Positions 41,494-50,448 of a stretch of DNA of 64,000 nt are shown here, piece after piece. Numbering within the stretch: position 1 is the stretch's first letter; each line of letters opens with the position of its first letter. Position numbers and translations under genes: made by a program. This stretch comes from Thraustochytrium sp. TN22 (lineage: Eukaryota; Sar; Bigyra; Thraustochytrida; Thraustochytriidae), in assembly GCA_013306675.1 (NCBI GenBank), contig JABLUY010000134.1, forward strand, positions 29,473 to 93,472, written 5' to 3'. Below the pieces are notes generated by a model, which saw nothing but the letters and a program-made list of their open reading frames with translations, ran no database searches and was not told the origin of the DNA.

Positions 41494-44217
41494 ATGCTGG
41501 CCGCAGGCGCGCTGCGGCGCGCGTGCTGCGGCGCGGCCCGCCAGCATGCGGCGGCCGACGCGCTGCGAGGAGCGGCGGCGGCATCGGCATGGGGCGCCAG
41601 TCGCGGCGGCGGCAGCGGCCGCGGCGGCGGCCTCTCGCTCGTGGCGGCGGCCGGCGCGAGGGCGGCGCGCGGCGACCTGGTACAGATCGCGGCGCCCGTG
41701 CCGGCCGCGCGAGGGCTGGCGACCAAGACGGCGGCCGAAACGACCACCAAGAGCGCGGTCACGGCGAAGGCGGCCAAGAGCACGGCTGAAAAGAGCACGC
41801 CTAGCACGAACAAGAAGGCTGCGCGCGGTACGGCCGGAAAGACCTCAAGCAGTACGGGTAAAAAGACCGCGAGCACCACGCAAGGCGGCAAGAACTCCCG
41901 AACCGCGAAGAGCAGCACGGCTGGAAAGGCTGCGAGCACCACGAGGCGCAGAGGGCCCACGAAGACAGCGAGCACCACGAGCAAAACGCCTACAAGCACG
42001 GCAAAGAAGACCGCAGCCAACACAGGAGGAAAGACAGCGAGTCAGGGGGGTGCAGCATCACCAGCGGTGAGTGAGCAGGTGGGCAAACAGACGAAGCAGA
42101 CCGCGAGCACCGCGAGCAAAACGACCACAAGCACGGCAAAGGAGACCGCAGCCAATACAGGAGACAAGACAGCGAGTGAGCAGGTGGCCAAACAGACGAA
42201 GCAGACCGCGAGCACCGCGAGCAAAACGACCACAAGCACGGCAAAGAAGACCGCAGCCAATACAGGAGACGAGACAGCGACTCAGGGGGGTGCAGCAGCA
42301 CCAGCGGCGATAGAGCAGGTGGCCAAGCCGGAGAGAACGAGTGTGGCTTCCGACGCTGTACCTGAAGCTGTGGACGCCGCGGTATTGGCCGCAGCGGCCA
42401 ATCGGGCCGAGATCGAAGAACGGTTGGGAAAGCTGAGTGCGGAACTGGAGGCGGCCAAGGCCGCGGAACTGGAGGCGGCCAAGGCCGCGGAGAAGGCCGC
42501 GGAGAAGGCCGCCATTGACGCGGCGCGCCTGAAGGCTCTGGAGGTGTCTTTTCTGCCCATGACTCCGGCTTCCGTACGCAATGCCACAGGCAGCAAGCCC
42601 CTCTGCCTGGCGTTCGACACGGAGTACAGCAAGCTGCCCAAGGCATTTCTCAAGACACAAGGCGACTTCGAGGCGCATGACGTACGCATGGCCAGCATCG
42701 GCTGGGCTGTCTTTGGCGAGAAAGAGGCTTTGGTTGGCACCATGTGTCATGCGATCGTGCGGCCAGATGACTTTGTCATTGAAAGAGAAGCGAGCGAGCT
42801 TCACCACATCTCGCACGAGCTCGCCATGGAAAAAGGGCGGGCCCGCCACGAGGTCATCACGAGTTTCCTCCAAGTGTGCGGAGTCATACACCGGAGTGGC
42901 GGCACCGTGGTCGGTCATTCCCTGTCGGGCGACGTGGCGCTCGTGCTCTCGGACGCACTGCGTGTTCTGAAGAGCGAAGAGTTCCGGACCTTGCCCGACA
43001 AGAGCAGGTCCCTCATGCTCGATGGTTTGCGCCTCCTCACCAAGGGCCCATTGGTTTGCACGCTGGAGCCGTCCGGGGAGTTTAACCGACGGAAGACCAA
43101 GGGAGGGAACTCCAAGTACTTGAGTCTGAAAGACCTGTACGAAGAGACGAAGGACCAGGGCCAGAAGAAGCGGGTCAAGGACCACATCGCCGCGACGCTC
43201 ACGGACTTTTGGCACAACGCAGCCGCTGACGCCACGATGGCAGGAATCTGTTACTTTGAGCTCAAGAGCGCCGGCATCCCGTTGCCTCCGATGCCGTCGC
43301 CGGCCAGCCAGGAGACTCTTGACCTCCTCGACCAGTTGACTGGTGGCCAGGAGACACGTGCAAGTGCGGGCTGTGAAATCGAGACGCCGCCGGATGGCGC
43401 GCCCCCAAACGAGCCCGCAGTGGACTTCCAGGTGGCGCTGAAACGACTCACGAACGACTTGGACGTGAGCTTGCCGCAGGGCGCGATTGTCTCGTTCCTC
43501 ATGAACCCCCCCGAAAGGCACTTCATGCGGCAGCTTGGCAAACAAGAGAATTCCACCATCGGCTACGACACCAAGCCGTGGAACGTGACGCTGATCTTTG
43601 ACGGCGATCAGGCTGACGCTCCGAGCGCCCTGGCGACTGAGCTCGACCAAGACGGCCGCCCCATCTTCAACACCACGGCGCTGGTCCCGCTCGATACCAC
43701 ACAGCGCAAAGTGCTACTGTCCGCGCACCGCCAATTCTTTTGCTTGCTGACCGACAGACTTGGGCACGACATGCTCGGCAGCGCCCGTCATAATGTGCTG
43801 CAGACCTTCCCGGCGTACTATGATGTAGTGAAGCAAGACTGGTTTCTCGTGGCCAGCCCGGACACCGCTGTGCGTGGACTCGACAGCTCGTTCTTCCCCG
43901 TCGTGCAGCGCGTCAGGTTCCGCCAAAGCGGCCCCATCCCAAGCACGGGCAACGATGACCCCATTGAACGATTGAGGAATCGGCTCAAACCCCGTTGGGA
44001 CCCGGGTACCGGCTCCTGGCACGTCACTACCTTCGGATTGAGAGACGACCCACTCTCCGCATTCAGGATCGCTCGCTGGATTCACAAAACGGAGCTCACA
44101 TCCCTGCGCGAGGCCGTCGGAATGTTCCAGGAAACCGACCCTGCCGGCACCATCTACCTGGACGAGCCTCTCGACCTGCTCGCTATGCGCGAGAACTTCC
44201 TCAGCCCGCCCTTTTGA
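41494..44217 (+). CDS. probable mitochondrial DEDDh 3'-5' exonuclease with basic repeats
   Basis: 907 residues from ATG 41494. The N-terminus (MLAAGALRRACCGAARQHAA, later PAARGLATK) is Arg-rich, lacks acids and reads as a mitochondrial presequence. Residues ~80-270 are Lys/Thr/Ala/Ser-rich, like histone H1 tails or LEA proteins, and include exact 35-residue repeats. A helical Ala/Lys/Glu linker follows. Residues ~365-590 look like a DnaQ/DEDDh exonuclease: AFDTEYSKL (Exo I, Asp and Glu), GHSLSGDVALVL (Exo II, Asp) and HNAAADATMAG (Exo III, His and Asp five apart). All catalytic residues are present. About 300 further C-terminal residues (from PAVDFQVALKRL) are well-formed but unrecognised. 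It could act in organelle DNA or RNA maintenance, with the basic repeats binding nucleic acid; this is inference. The 3' end is partly duplicated downstream. Confidence 0.75.
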   Translation: MLAAGALRRACCGAARQHAAADALRGAAAASAWGASRGGGSGRGGGLSLVAAAGARAARGDLVQIAAPVPAARGLATKTAAETTTKSAVTAKAAKSTAEKSTPSTNKKAARGTAGKTSSSTGKKTASTTQGGKNSRTAKSSTAGKAASTTRRRGPTKTASTTSKTPTSTAKKTAANTGGKTASQGGAASPAVSEQVGKQTKQTASTASKTTTSTAKETAANTGDKTASEQVAKQTKQTASTASKTTTSTAKKTAANTGDETATQGGAAAPAAIEQVAKPERTSVASDAVPEAVDAAVLAAAANRAEIEERLGKLSAELEAAKAAELEAAKAAEKAAEKAAIDAARLKALEVSFLPMTPASVRNATGSKPLCLAFDTEYSKLPKAFLKTQGDFEAHDVRMASIGWAVFGEKEALVGTMCHAIVRPDDFVIEREASELHHISHELAMEKGRARHEVITSFLQVCGVIHRSGGTVVGHSLSGDVALVLSDALRVLKSEEFRTLPDKSRSLMLDGLRLLTKGPLVCTLEPSGEFNRRKTKGGNSKYLSLKDLYEETKDQGQKKRVKDHIAATLTDFWHNAAADATMAGICYFELKSAGIPLPPMPSPASQETLDLLDQLTGGQETRASAGCEIETPPDGAPPNEPAVDFQVALKRLTNDLDVSLPQGAIVSFLMNPPERHFMRQLGKQENSTIGYDTKPWNVTLIFDGDQADAPSALATELDQDGRPIFNTTALVPLDTTQRKVLLSAHRQFFCLLTDRLGHDMLGSARHNVLQTFPAYYDVVKQDWFLVASPDTAVRGLDSSFFPVVQRVRFRQSGPIPSTGNDDPIERLRNRLKPRWDPGTGSWHVTTFGLRDDPLSAFRIARWIHKTELTSLREAVGMFQETDPAGTIYLDEPLDLLAMRENFLSPPF
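41960..42290 (+). repeat. in-frame 105-bp tandem repeat
   Basis: Two near-identical 105-bp units start at 42071 and 42176 (GTGAGCAGGTGG). A related, more diverged unit lies at ~41960-42060. Each encodes 35 residues with TKQTASTASKTTTSTAK and a TAANTGD-type end. The exact codon multiple keeps the frame open, and the high identity indicates recent expansion. Confidence 0.88.
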
Positions 44218-44560
44218 TGATGATGAAGAAGAAAACAAATTGACGGTCGTTGCAGTGGCTCGGAACTGACAGTGAGAGCAAGAAAAAAAGGGGAAATTGT
44301 TCAAATCTGGTCCATACAGAGGATCACGGCCGGGGAAGCGCCGCGCCAGCTATGCGCGAGAACTTCCTCAGCCCGCCCTTTTGAAGAAGGACAACAAGAA
44401 GAAGAACTACAAGAAGAACAACAACAAGAAGAAGAAAACAAATTGATGGTGGTTGCAGTGGCTCGGAACTTTGCAGCTGAGCCTGCCAGTGAGAGAAACA
44501 AAAAAAGAGGAAATTGTTCAAACCTGGTCCATACAAAGGGTCACGGGGAGCGCCGCGCCA
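44183..44560 (+). repeat. tandem duplication of the exonuclease 3' end and its UTR
   Basis: The stretch from GCTATGCGCGAGAACTTCCT through the stop codon and about 130 bp of 3' flank (to the GCCGCGCCAG near 44348) reappears from 44349. The second copy repeats the last codons and stop, then a longer GAAGAAGAAC-type purine run, GTTGCAGTGGCTCGGAACT, and GGAAATTGTTCAAA with CTGGTCCATACA. Copies differ mainly in the GAA/CAA-rich run. The second copy is a 3'-end remnant without a gene body. Confidence 0.82.
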
Positions 44561-44799
44561 GGTCAAGTGTACGAAGACCGCCAAAACTAACGAATAAGAC
44601 GCGAGGCGAAGAGAAAAGTAGGAGAAGAGAGAGAAGGTCGCAGCCATGAATGCTCGACGGCATGAGGAGCCCACACCGCGTCCTCGTCGCGAGCACGCCG
44701 TCGCCAAAACTGGCCTCCTGAACGCGTTGCTCGCGAGCGCTCTGAGGCTAGGGTCGCGCGCCGGGCGCTGCATCGCTTGCTTGCTTGCTCGCCGCATAC

Positions 44800-45129
44800 T
44801 CACAGAATCATGTGGCGATTGGTACGCATCGCCACGTCCAGCACGCGCAGCGAAGGCGCAAGCGCAAGCAGCACGCGCTTGACGAGCCCCGGCGCCGCGC
44901 GCGCGGGCGCCGCCTCGCCCAGCACCTGCGCCGCCGCCGCCGCCGCCGCCGCGGGCGCCTCCGCCTCGGCCGTGCGCGCCTCCGCCAGCCGCTTCGCCGC
45001 CTTGGCCTCCGTCGTGCACGTCCTGCGCGCCGCCCATGTCGCCGCCGTCGACGTCGACGTCGTCGTCGTCGTCGCGGCCGCCGCCGAGCGCAGCGCGCCC
45101 GCGCGCGCCAGCGCCGCCGCCGCCATCAT
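44800..45129 (-). CDS. possible small mitochondrial-type protein, weak
   Basis: A 109-codon frame from ATG 45129 begins MMAAAALARAGALRSAAAA, which resembles an organelle presequence. It continues with a helical KAAKRLAEARTAEAEAP segment, an Ala run, and ends APSLRVLDVAMRTNRHMIL. The stop codon overlaps GTGAGT, a consensus 5' splice donor, so the gene may continue through a short intron. A CAG acceptor lies ~70 bases further on the minus strand, near 44740. No family is recognised. GC-driven Ala-rich frames are common here, so it may be spurious. Confidence 0.3.
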   Translation of the reverse strand: MMAAAALARAGALRSAAAATTTTTSTSTAATWAARRTCTTEAKAAKRLAEARTAEAEAPAAAAAAAAQVLGEAAPARAAPGLVKRVLLALAPSLRVLDVAMRTNRHMIL

Positions 45130-46276
45130 GCTCGCCTCGCCTCGCTCGCCGCGCCGCGCCGCCGCTCTGCCGCGCCGCGCCGCGCCGCTCGCTGGCCGGC
45201 GCCCAAGGGCGGATGGATTGAATGAATGATCAGATTCGTCGATTGATGGCAACCAGCCCCTGCCTGGGCCTGCGCTGCCCGTGCGCGCTGCCTCCGCGCT
45301 GCCGCGGCTGCCGCCGCTCGCGCCGCGCGCCGGCCGCCGGGCCCCGCCTGCCTCCTCCGCCCTCCGCGCTCCGTCGCGACGCCGGCGTCGAAGCAGGTCT
45401 GCCGCGCGAGGCGCGCGCAGGCCGCGCGAGCGCTGGCCGCGCTTGCTTCCGCGCGGAAGTCTCCGAGAAGCGGCACTGTCTCAGACTCTCTCTGACTCAG
45501 TCTGTCTTCTCTCTGTCTGTCTGTCTGATGACTGACTGTCTGTGCTCCACAGGCAGGCTCTGCGCCTTGGACACGCCACGCCGCGCTCGCCGCCGTGATC
45601 GCTGCCAGGCTGCGGCTTCTCGCAAGCCTGGAGGCCCCCAGAAGACGCAGAGGCTGCTCAGCCCGCGCCGAGCTGCGCTGCGCTTGCAGAGCCTGAGCGA
45701 GCAGCGCGGCGCAGCGCGGCGTCAGGGCAGTGCCAGCGCCGCGCACGATGCGCCGTCACTGTGAGCTCAGCTGTGATGCGATGCGCAGGCTCGGGTCACC
45801 GCAGTTCGCGGCTCGGCGCACAGCGGCTGCGGTGCCGGGCGAGCTGAGCTGGCTGGCAGCCCGGCCACGCGGCTCAGCGAGCCTCAGCTCTGCGCGCGGG
45901 CATCGGCCCTGACGGACGCTCGCGGCCAGGCCGCCTTCCGCGCAGAGGCCGGCCACGGGCCTTGCGGCAACTTGAGAAGGCAGCGGCGGCGCCCCCACTG
46001 CAGTCGTTCTTTAGGGCGCGAGAACGATGGAACGGGAGGCTCAGCTCACTGCACTGGCAGCTCAGCTCAGCGTACCGGAACGGGAAACGGAACGGCGGCG
46101 GTTCGCGGCGCGGCCGCGGGCAGGTTGCGGGGAGGGCGGTTACGGAGAGACGGGCGTGGAGTGCGCGGCGCAGTGGCGGCGGCAGTGACCGGTGGCAGGG
46201 CGGGGCGGCGGGGCGCGGGGCGCGGCCAGAGCGAGCGGCCGCGCGGGCGGCGAGACGGAAGGGCCCCGCGGCGGCG
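45130..46276. other. GC-rich intergenic region before the methyltransferase-Rit1 gene
   Basis: Several short frames occur on both strands, but none has domain-like sequence. A CTCTCTCTGACT/CTGTCTGTCTG simple repeat spans 45483-45545. CGAGCTGAGCTGGCTGGCAGC and related AGCTCAG repeats lie near 45760-46070. The frame of the downstream gene is open from 45962, but its first 105 codons look untranslated. Confidence 0.5.
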
Positions 46277-48835
46277 ATGGAGGGCCCCGAGGAAGACGGC
46301 GGCGACGGGGAGGGAGAGCTCTTCGGCGCGGCCGGCCTGCGCGAGCTCTTCGAGATGAACCTGCCCGAGGTGGGCGTCACGCAGCGCGTCAGGGCCAGGC
46401 CGCTCGGCAGGCGCCACAGGGCCAAGCAGCAGCAGCAGCAGCAGGAGCAGCAGGAGCAGCAGGAGGAGGAAGAGCTCGAGCTGGAGGACGACGACTCGGA
46501 GGAGCCGCAGGGAAAACTTAAAGTCTCGGCCGCCGCTGCCGCCGAAGACGGCTCCCGCGGCGCGGAGGCCGCAGGGGAGGCCGCCGGCGGCGCCAACGGC
46601 AGCGGGAAGGACAGCGGAACCAGCGCGGCGCCGGCGGAGGACGAGGATGGCGAGGGCCCGCCGCTGGCTGCGGAGGACCTGGAGGTCGAGGTGCTGTGCG
46701 CGGAGATGGACCCAGGGTCCGGCTGGCAGTGCGGCAAGTTCGTGTGGCCCGCAGCGCGTGCCCTGTGCGAGTTCCTGGGCAGCGACGAGTTCGTGGAGGA
46801 CACGCTGCGGCGCGGCGACCGCATCACGCGCGTGCTGGAGCTCGGCGCAGGCTCCGGGCTCGTGGGCATCTTCCTGGCCCGCCTCCAGGCGCGCCTGCAC
46901 AAGCGCCGCGGCTACGTGGTCATGACGGACCGCGACCCATACCTCCTGGACATGATCCAGCGCAGCGTCAAGCAGAACGCCGAGCCCATGCTGCCCACCG
47001 AGACCGCCGAGCTGAGCTGGGGCGCCGAGGAGGCCACCCTCCGCAGCTTCTTGGAGCGCTTCTCGCGGCGGCCCTTCGACCTCATCGTGGGCGCCGACCT
47101 CACGTACTCCACGCTGGTGGTGCGTCTGCTCCTGGAGACCGTGGACCAGATGCTGCGCCACGCGGAGTCGCGCGGCGTGCAGACGCAGTTCGTGCTATGC
47201 TCAAGCTTCCGCGTGCAGGCCACCACCAACATCATCTTGGAGCAGTGCGCGCGCCTCGGGCTGGAGCGCGAGCAGCTGCGCGACGAGATCGCGCAAGGCG
47301 GCGTCGTCATCGAGCGCTTCGTGCGCGCCCCCAAAGTGGGCGTCTCGAGCGGCCTGCGCCTCCAGCAGACGCTGCGCGCGCTGCAGCGCGACGAGTACGG
47401 CCTCTTCGCCAGGGTGCAGTCCATCAACGCGGACGCCGGCTTCGTGCGCCACCTCTGCAGCGAGGTGCTTGGCGACGCGCTTCCGGTCTTCGCGAACCTG
47501 CGCAACGGCGCCTGGTACACGCAGCAGGCCGGCTGCTACTTTCGCAGCTCCGACGGCCACGTGACACGCCCGGGCTTTGCCGCTCGCCGTCTCAACGTGA
47601 ACGTGCTCCAGGCCGCCTGCGCCTGCGAGAGTGCCGGCGCCGAGGCCGGCCTCAGCGTCTTCCCCGACAGCTACCGCGGTGGCGCCATCATCGTGGACGC
47701 CACGCGCCGCGGCAAGCGCTTCCCGGATTCCTTCACGCGCACCGTGCCCATCTGGTGCTTCGTCATGAACCACGTCGCCGGCCATCGCGGCACCCCGCTC
47801 GACCTGCCCCCCTGGGTCCCGGCCTCGGAGCGCCGCCCGCTCGAGGCGCAGCTCGAGGCCTGGGCTGCCACCGTGCCGGCGCCCGCCCAGGACGCCGTGC
47901 GCGCCGCGCTCGCCGACCGTCCGCCGCTGCGCCCAGTCTGGGTCTGCTGCGACCCGGACCAGGACTGGTCCGAGGACGCGCGCAGCACGGAGATGACGCT
48001 GCCCACCGCGGACCCGGACGCGCCCTGCACGCCCATCGTCTGCCTCAGCGCCTCGGTCGCCATCGCCTCTGGCACCGAGCGCGTCTTCCGCCGTGCCTGG
48101 CGCTACATCCCCGGCGCCGGCGACGACCACGACCTCTGGGCCGGCGCCCTGACGCCGGAGCTCTTTTGGGCGCACCGCGAGGCCCTGGTCGCCTGCCGCG
48201 ACAACGACGAGGTCGCTGACCTCCTCGCCACGCTGCATGAGGCGGACGACGGGGCCATCGCCGCCACCGCCGCTTCCGACGCGGACGCCTGCATCCAACT
48301 GACCCGCGAGGCCTGCCCCAAGGCGCTCGCGGACCTCGCGCTCGCGGACGAAGCCTTCGTGTCGCAGCTCGACCCGGCCCGCCACGTCCTCGTGGACCTT
48401 CGCCACGAGGCGGACGCGGACGCGGACGCGCGCTGGGAAAAGGCGCTCCCCGCGGCGCAGACCTTTGTGCTGCCGGCCTCGCCCAAGGAGCTCGCCAACC
48501 GCGCCTTTTGGCAGTCCATCTGTCTGCCCGCCGCGCACCGCGCAAGCGTGCTGGCCCGCGACCGCGGGCTCACCTGCGTGCTGCGCGCCTCGCCGCTGAC
48601 GCCAGAGCGCCTCTCGCTCGCCGTGGCCATGGCCTGCTTCGCGCTGGACCCGCGCGACGACATCAAGGCCGAGGTCAACGCCACTCTGTATCGCGTTACC
48701 GACGGCCTTGGCGCACGCGCGCCGGGCCAACCGCCAGGCCGCAAGACGCTCAAGAACCTCATCATCTTCTTGCATTCTCTACGCATCGCCAAGAAGGACG
48801 GCGGTGGCGAAGGAGCAGGTGCAGGAGGAAACTGA
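46277..48835 (+). CDS. fusion of a METTL21-like methyltransferase with Rit1 initiator-tRNA ribosyl transferase
   Basis: 852 residues. After an acidic, Gln-rich N-terminus (CAG run near 46430), residues ~140-340 form a class I SAM-dependent methyltransferase of the METTL21/Methyltransf_16 type. Its motif I is ELGAGSGLVGI (188-198), then VMTDRDPYLLDMI (~217), and FDLIVGADLTYS (~267-279) replaces the D-x-x-Y motif. From ~382 the protein matches Rit1, which adds 2'-O-ribosyl phosphate to A64 of initiator tRNA so that it is kept out of elongation. Rit1 blocks are SINADAGFVRHL, FANLRNGAWYT, IIVDATRRGKRFPDSF, RTVPIWC and, in the C-terminal phosphatase-like part, YIPGAGDDHDLWAGALTPELFW. Both halves keep their key motifs in one continuous frame with no stop between them. 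Sel. of start: ATG 46277 begins the acidic segment. Rit1 is known from fungi and plants; fusion to a methyltransferase is unusual to my knowledge. The methyltransferase substrate is unknown; a protein lysine or the same tRNA pathway are both possible. Confidence 0.88.
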   Translation: MEGPEEDGGDGEGELFGAAGLRELFEMNLPEVGVTQRVRARPLGRRHRAKQQQQQQEQQEQQEEEELELEDDDSEEPQGKLKVSAAAAAEDGSRGAEAAGEAAGGANGSGKDSGTSAAPAEDEDGEGPPLAAEDLEVEVLCAEMDPGSGWQCGKFVWPAARALCEFLGSDEFVEDTLRRGDRITRVLELGAGSGLVGIFLARLQARLHKRRGYVVMTDRDPYLLDMIQRSVKQNAEPMLPTETAELSWGAEEATLRSFLERFSRRPFDLIVGADLTYSTLVVRLLLETVDQMLRHAESRGVQTQFVLCSSFRVQATTNIILEQCARLGLEREQLRDEIAQGGVVIERFVRAPKVGVSSGLRLQQTLRALQRDEYGLFARVQSINADAGFVRHLCSEVLGDALPVFANLRNGAWYTQQAGCYFRSSDGHVTRPGFAARRLNVNVLQAACACESAGAEAGLSVFPDSYRGGAIIVDATRRGKRFPDSFTRTVPIWCFVMNHVAGHRGTPLDLPPWVPASERRPLEAQLEAWAATVPAPAQDAVRAALADRPPLRPVWVCCDPDQDWSEDARSTEMTLPTADPDAPCTPIVCLSASVAIASGTERVFRRAWRYIPGAGDDHDLWAGALTPELFWAHREALVACRDNDEVADLLATLHEADDGAIAATAASDADACIQLTREACPKALADLALADEAFVSQLDPARHVLVDLRHEADADADARWEKALPAAQTFVLPASPKELANRAFWQSICLPAAHRASVLARDRGLTCVLRASPLTPERLSLAVAMACFALDPRDDIKAEVNATLYRVTDGLGARAPGQPPGRKTLKNLIIFLHSLRIAKKDGGGEGAGAGGN

Positions 48836-49143
48836 AATGCTGCCATGCACGGCCTGTGAAAATGAGACGAGATGCTTCTTCGCTGACATGCATGGCCTGT
48901 GAAAATAGGATGAGATGCCTTCTTCGTGTACAAGTCGCCTTTCCATCTTTACGCACGCGCCAAGACGTCAAGACGCGATCTAGCTGGCTAGTTATGCGCT
49001 CAAGGTCACTTGCTAGCTAGCTAGCAACGAAGTCCTGATGTGTCATTGTCAAACTAGCCAACTTAAGTTAGAGCAACGGAGTCCTGTTGCGTCAGAGCAA
49101 CGAAGTCCTGTTGCGTCATTGTCAATCGCAGCTAGCTTACATC
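48836..49143. other. convergent 3' region with two short direct repeats
   Basis: Two copies of an ATGCACGGCCTGTGAAAAT-type unit (~56 bp apart, near 48844 and 48889) are followed by three copies of GAGCAACGAAGTCCTGTTGC-type units (49022, 49071, 49097). GCTAGCTAGC runs occur at 49012-49025 and 49131. This is the shared 3' flank of two convergent genes; no gene is seen. Confidence 0.65.
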
Positions 49144-50448
49144 TTATGATGTTGCTGGGTTCCCGTGTTTCTCCTCCTTGACGGGCACGGAGAGCGCGGC
49201 AGTCCGAGTCTGCAGGCAGGTCGGGCACTGGTGCAAGCTCTCGTGAATGACCTGCTCGCAGGTGTCGCACACGTAGGTGGAACACCTAGGGCACTGGTAC
49301 AGCGCCTCGACAGGGGCCTTTAGAAAGGAGACGGAGCAGGCACCACAGTTGGACGCGGTCTTGAGCACCTCGGCGAGCTTGACCTCGCGGAAACGCGGCA
49401 CGGGAAAGAGGTGATGGTAAGACCGCGACAGGTGCGCCGAGGCGATGAGCTCAAGCTCGCATATTGGGCAGTTGCCCGGGAGCTCGGTCACGATGGTGGC
49501 GCAACGCGGGCAAGCGTAGCCCGTGGCCGTGATCTCGTGCGTGTCGGCGGCGAGGGCCTTGCTGGCGGTGACAGCCTGCGAGGCTGCGCCGTTGCCGGCG
49601 CCGGCAGCGCCGTTCACGGTGCCGGCGCCGTCCTGCGCCGCGAGCTGCGAGGGGAAGCCCATGCGCACAAAGGTGCAGCGCAGGCCGTTGCGGCTGTCGG
49701 CGAGCGCCGGCGCGGGCGGTACGTGGCTCTGCAGGAGCTGGCGGAAGTGCTCGCGCGAGGTGATGACGTCGTGGCGGCCGCGTGTGCTCTCCGCGAGGTT
49801 CTTGGCCACGTACACCTCGGCCGCGAGCCCAATGACCGAGGCGCGCGCCTTGGACCGCTCCAGCTTCTCGATCGTCTCGAAGATGTCGCCCTGGTCGCAC
49901 GTGCTGAGCGAGGACATGATGACGAGCACCTCGCGGCTGCCGTGTTGCGGCACGCTCTGCAGCGCGGCGTGCGCGAGCTCCAGCGCGTTCTGCAGCGAGA
50001 AGTCGCCGCCCTCGGCGAGCATGCTCAGCGCCGCCAAGTGCCGCGCTGCGCTGGCTGACATGTCCGTGAGCTTCTGCGCCACGCCGTCGCGCGACACCAC
50101 GATGCTCATGTTGCTCAGCGGGTTCTCGTCAAAGAACGCCACGATGAAGTCGCGCAGCAGCTCCGCTGTCACCACGCGCCTCGACGGCCGCAGATCGCTC
50201 TCCTTCATGGATTGCGACACGTCCACCACCACCACCAGGTACCGGATCATGTTCCTGCTCAGCGTGCCCTCCGGCCCGCTCAGCCGCAGTCGCCCGCTGC
50301 CGCCGCCGCCGCCCAGGCGCTCCTCCGCGCCGCGCGCGCCGCCGCCGCCATCGCCTTCGCCGGCCGCCACGCGCAGGACGCCATGCTGGTCCTCCTCCAG
50401 CGCCTCCCAGCTCCGCGCCAGGTTCGTCTCCCACGCGTAGCTCGCCAT
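49144..50448 (-). CDS. GTF2H2: TFIIH core subunit p44/Ssl1
   Basis: 434 residues matching p44/Ssl1, the TFIIH subunit that stimulates XPD helicase in nucleotide excision repair and transcription initiation. The N-terminus keeps the family block WETNLARSWEALEEDQHG. A Gly/Arg-rich insert follows, then the von Willebrand A domain (~66-245) with YLVVVVDVSQSMKESDL and the blocks SREVLVIMSSLSTCD and ASVIGLAAEVYVAK. A C4 zinc element (CPRC...CPIC, ~315) and the C-terminal RING-like C4C4 domain (CGAC...CPRC...CDTC...CPTC, ~378-420) are complete. Compared with human p44 (395 residues), the extra length lies in the N-terminal Gly insert and an Ala-rich linker near 280. The frame is intact. Confidence 0.95.
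   Translation of the reverse strand: MASYAWETNLARSWEALEEDQHGVLRVAAGEGDGGGGARGAEERLGGGGGSGRLRLSGPEGTLSRNMIRYLVVVVDVSQSMKESDLRPSRRVVTAELLRDFIVAFFDENPLSNMSIVVSRDGVAQKLTDMSASAARHLAALSMLAEGGDFSLQNALELAHAALQSVPQHGSREVLVIMSSLSTCDQGDIFETIEKLERSKARASVIGLAAEVYVAKNLAESTRGRHDVITSREHFRQLLQSHVPPAPALADSRNGLRCTFVRMGFPSQLAAQDGAGTVNGAAGAGNGAASQAVTASKALAADTHEITATGYACPRCATIVTELPGNCPICELELIASAHLSRSYHHLFPVPRFREVKLAEVLKTASNCGACSVSFLKAPVEALYQCPRCSTYVCDTCEQVIHESLHQCPTCLQTRTAALSVPVKEEKHGNPATS

Noticed and set aside
41960-42290. CRISPR-like array
   Set aside because: The 105-bp units are contiguous, in frame and coding, without unique spacers.
45962-46276. 105-codon upstream extension of the methyltransferase-Rit1 gene
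   Set aside because: Arg/Gly-rich GC noise before a natural acidic start at 46277.
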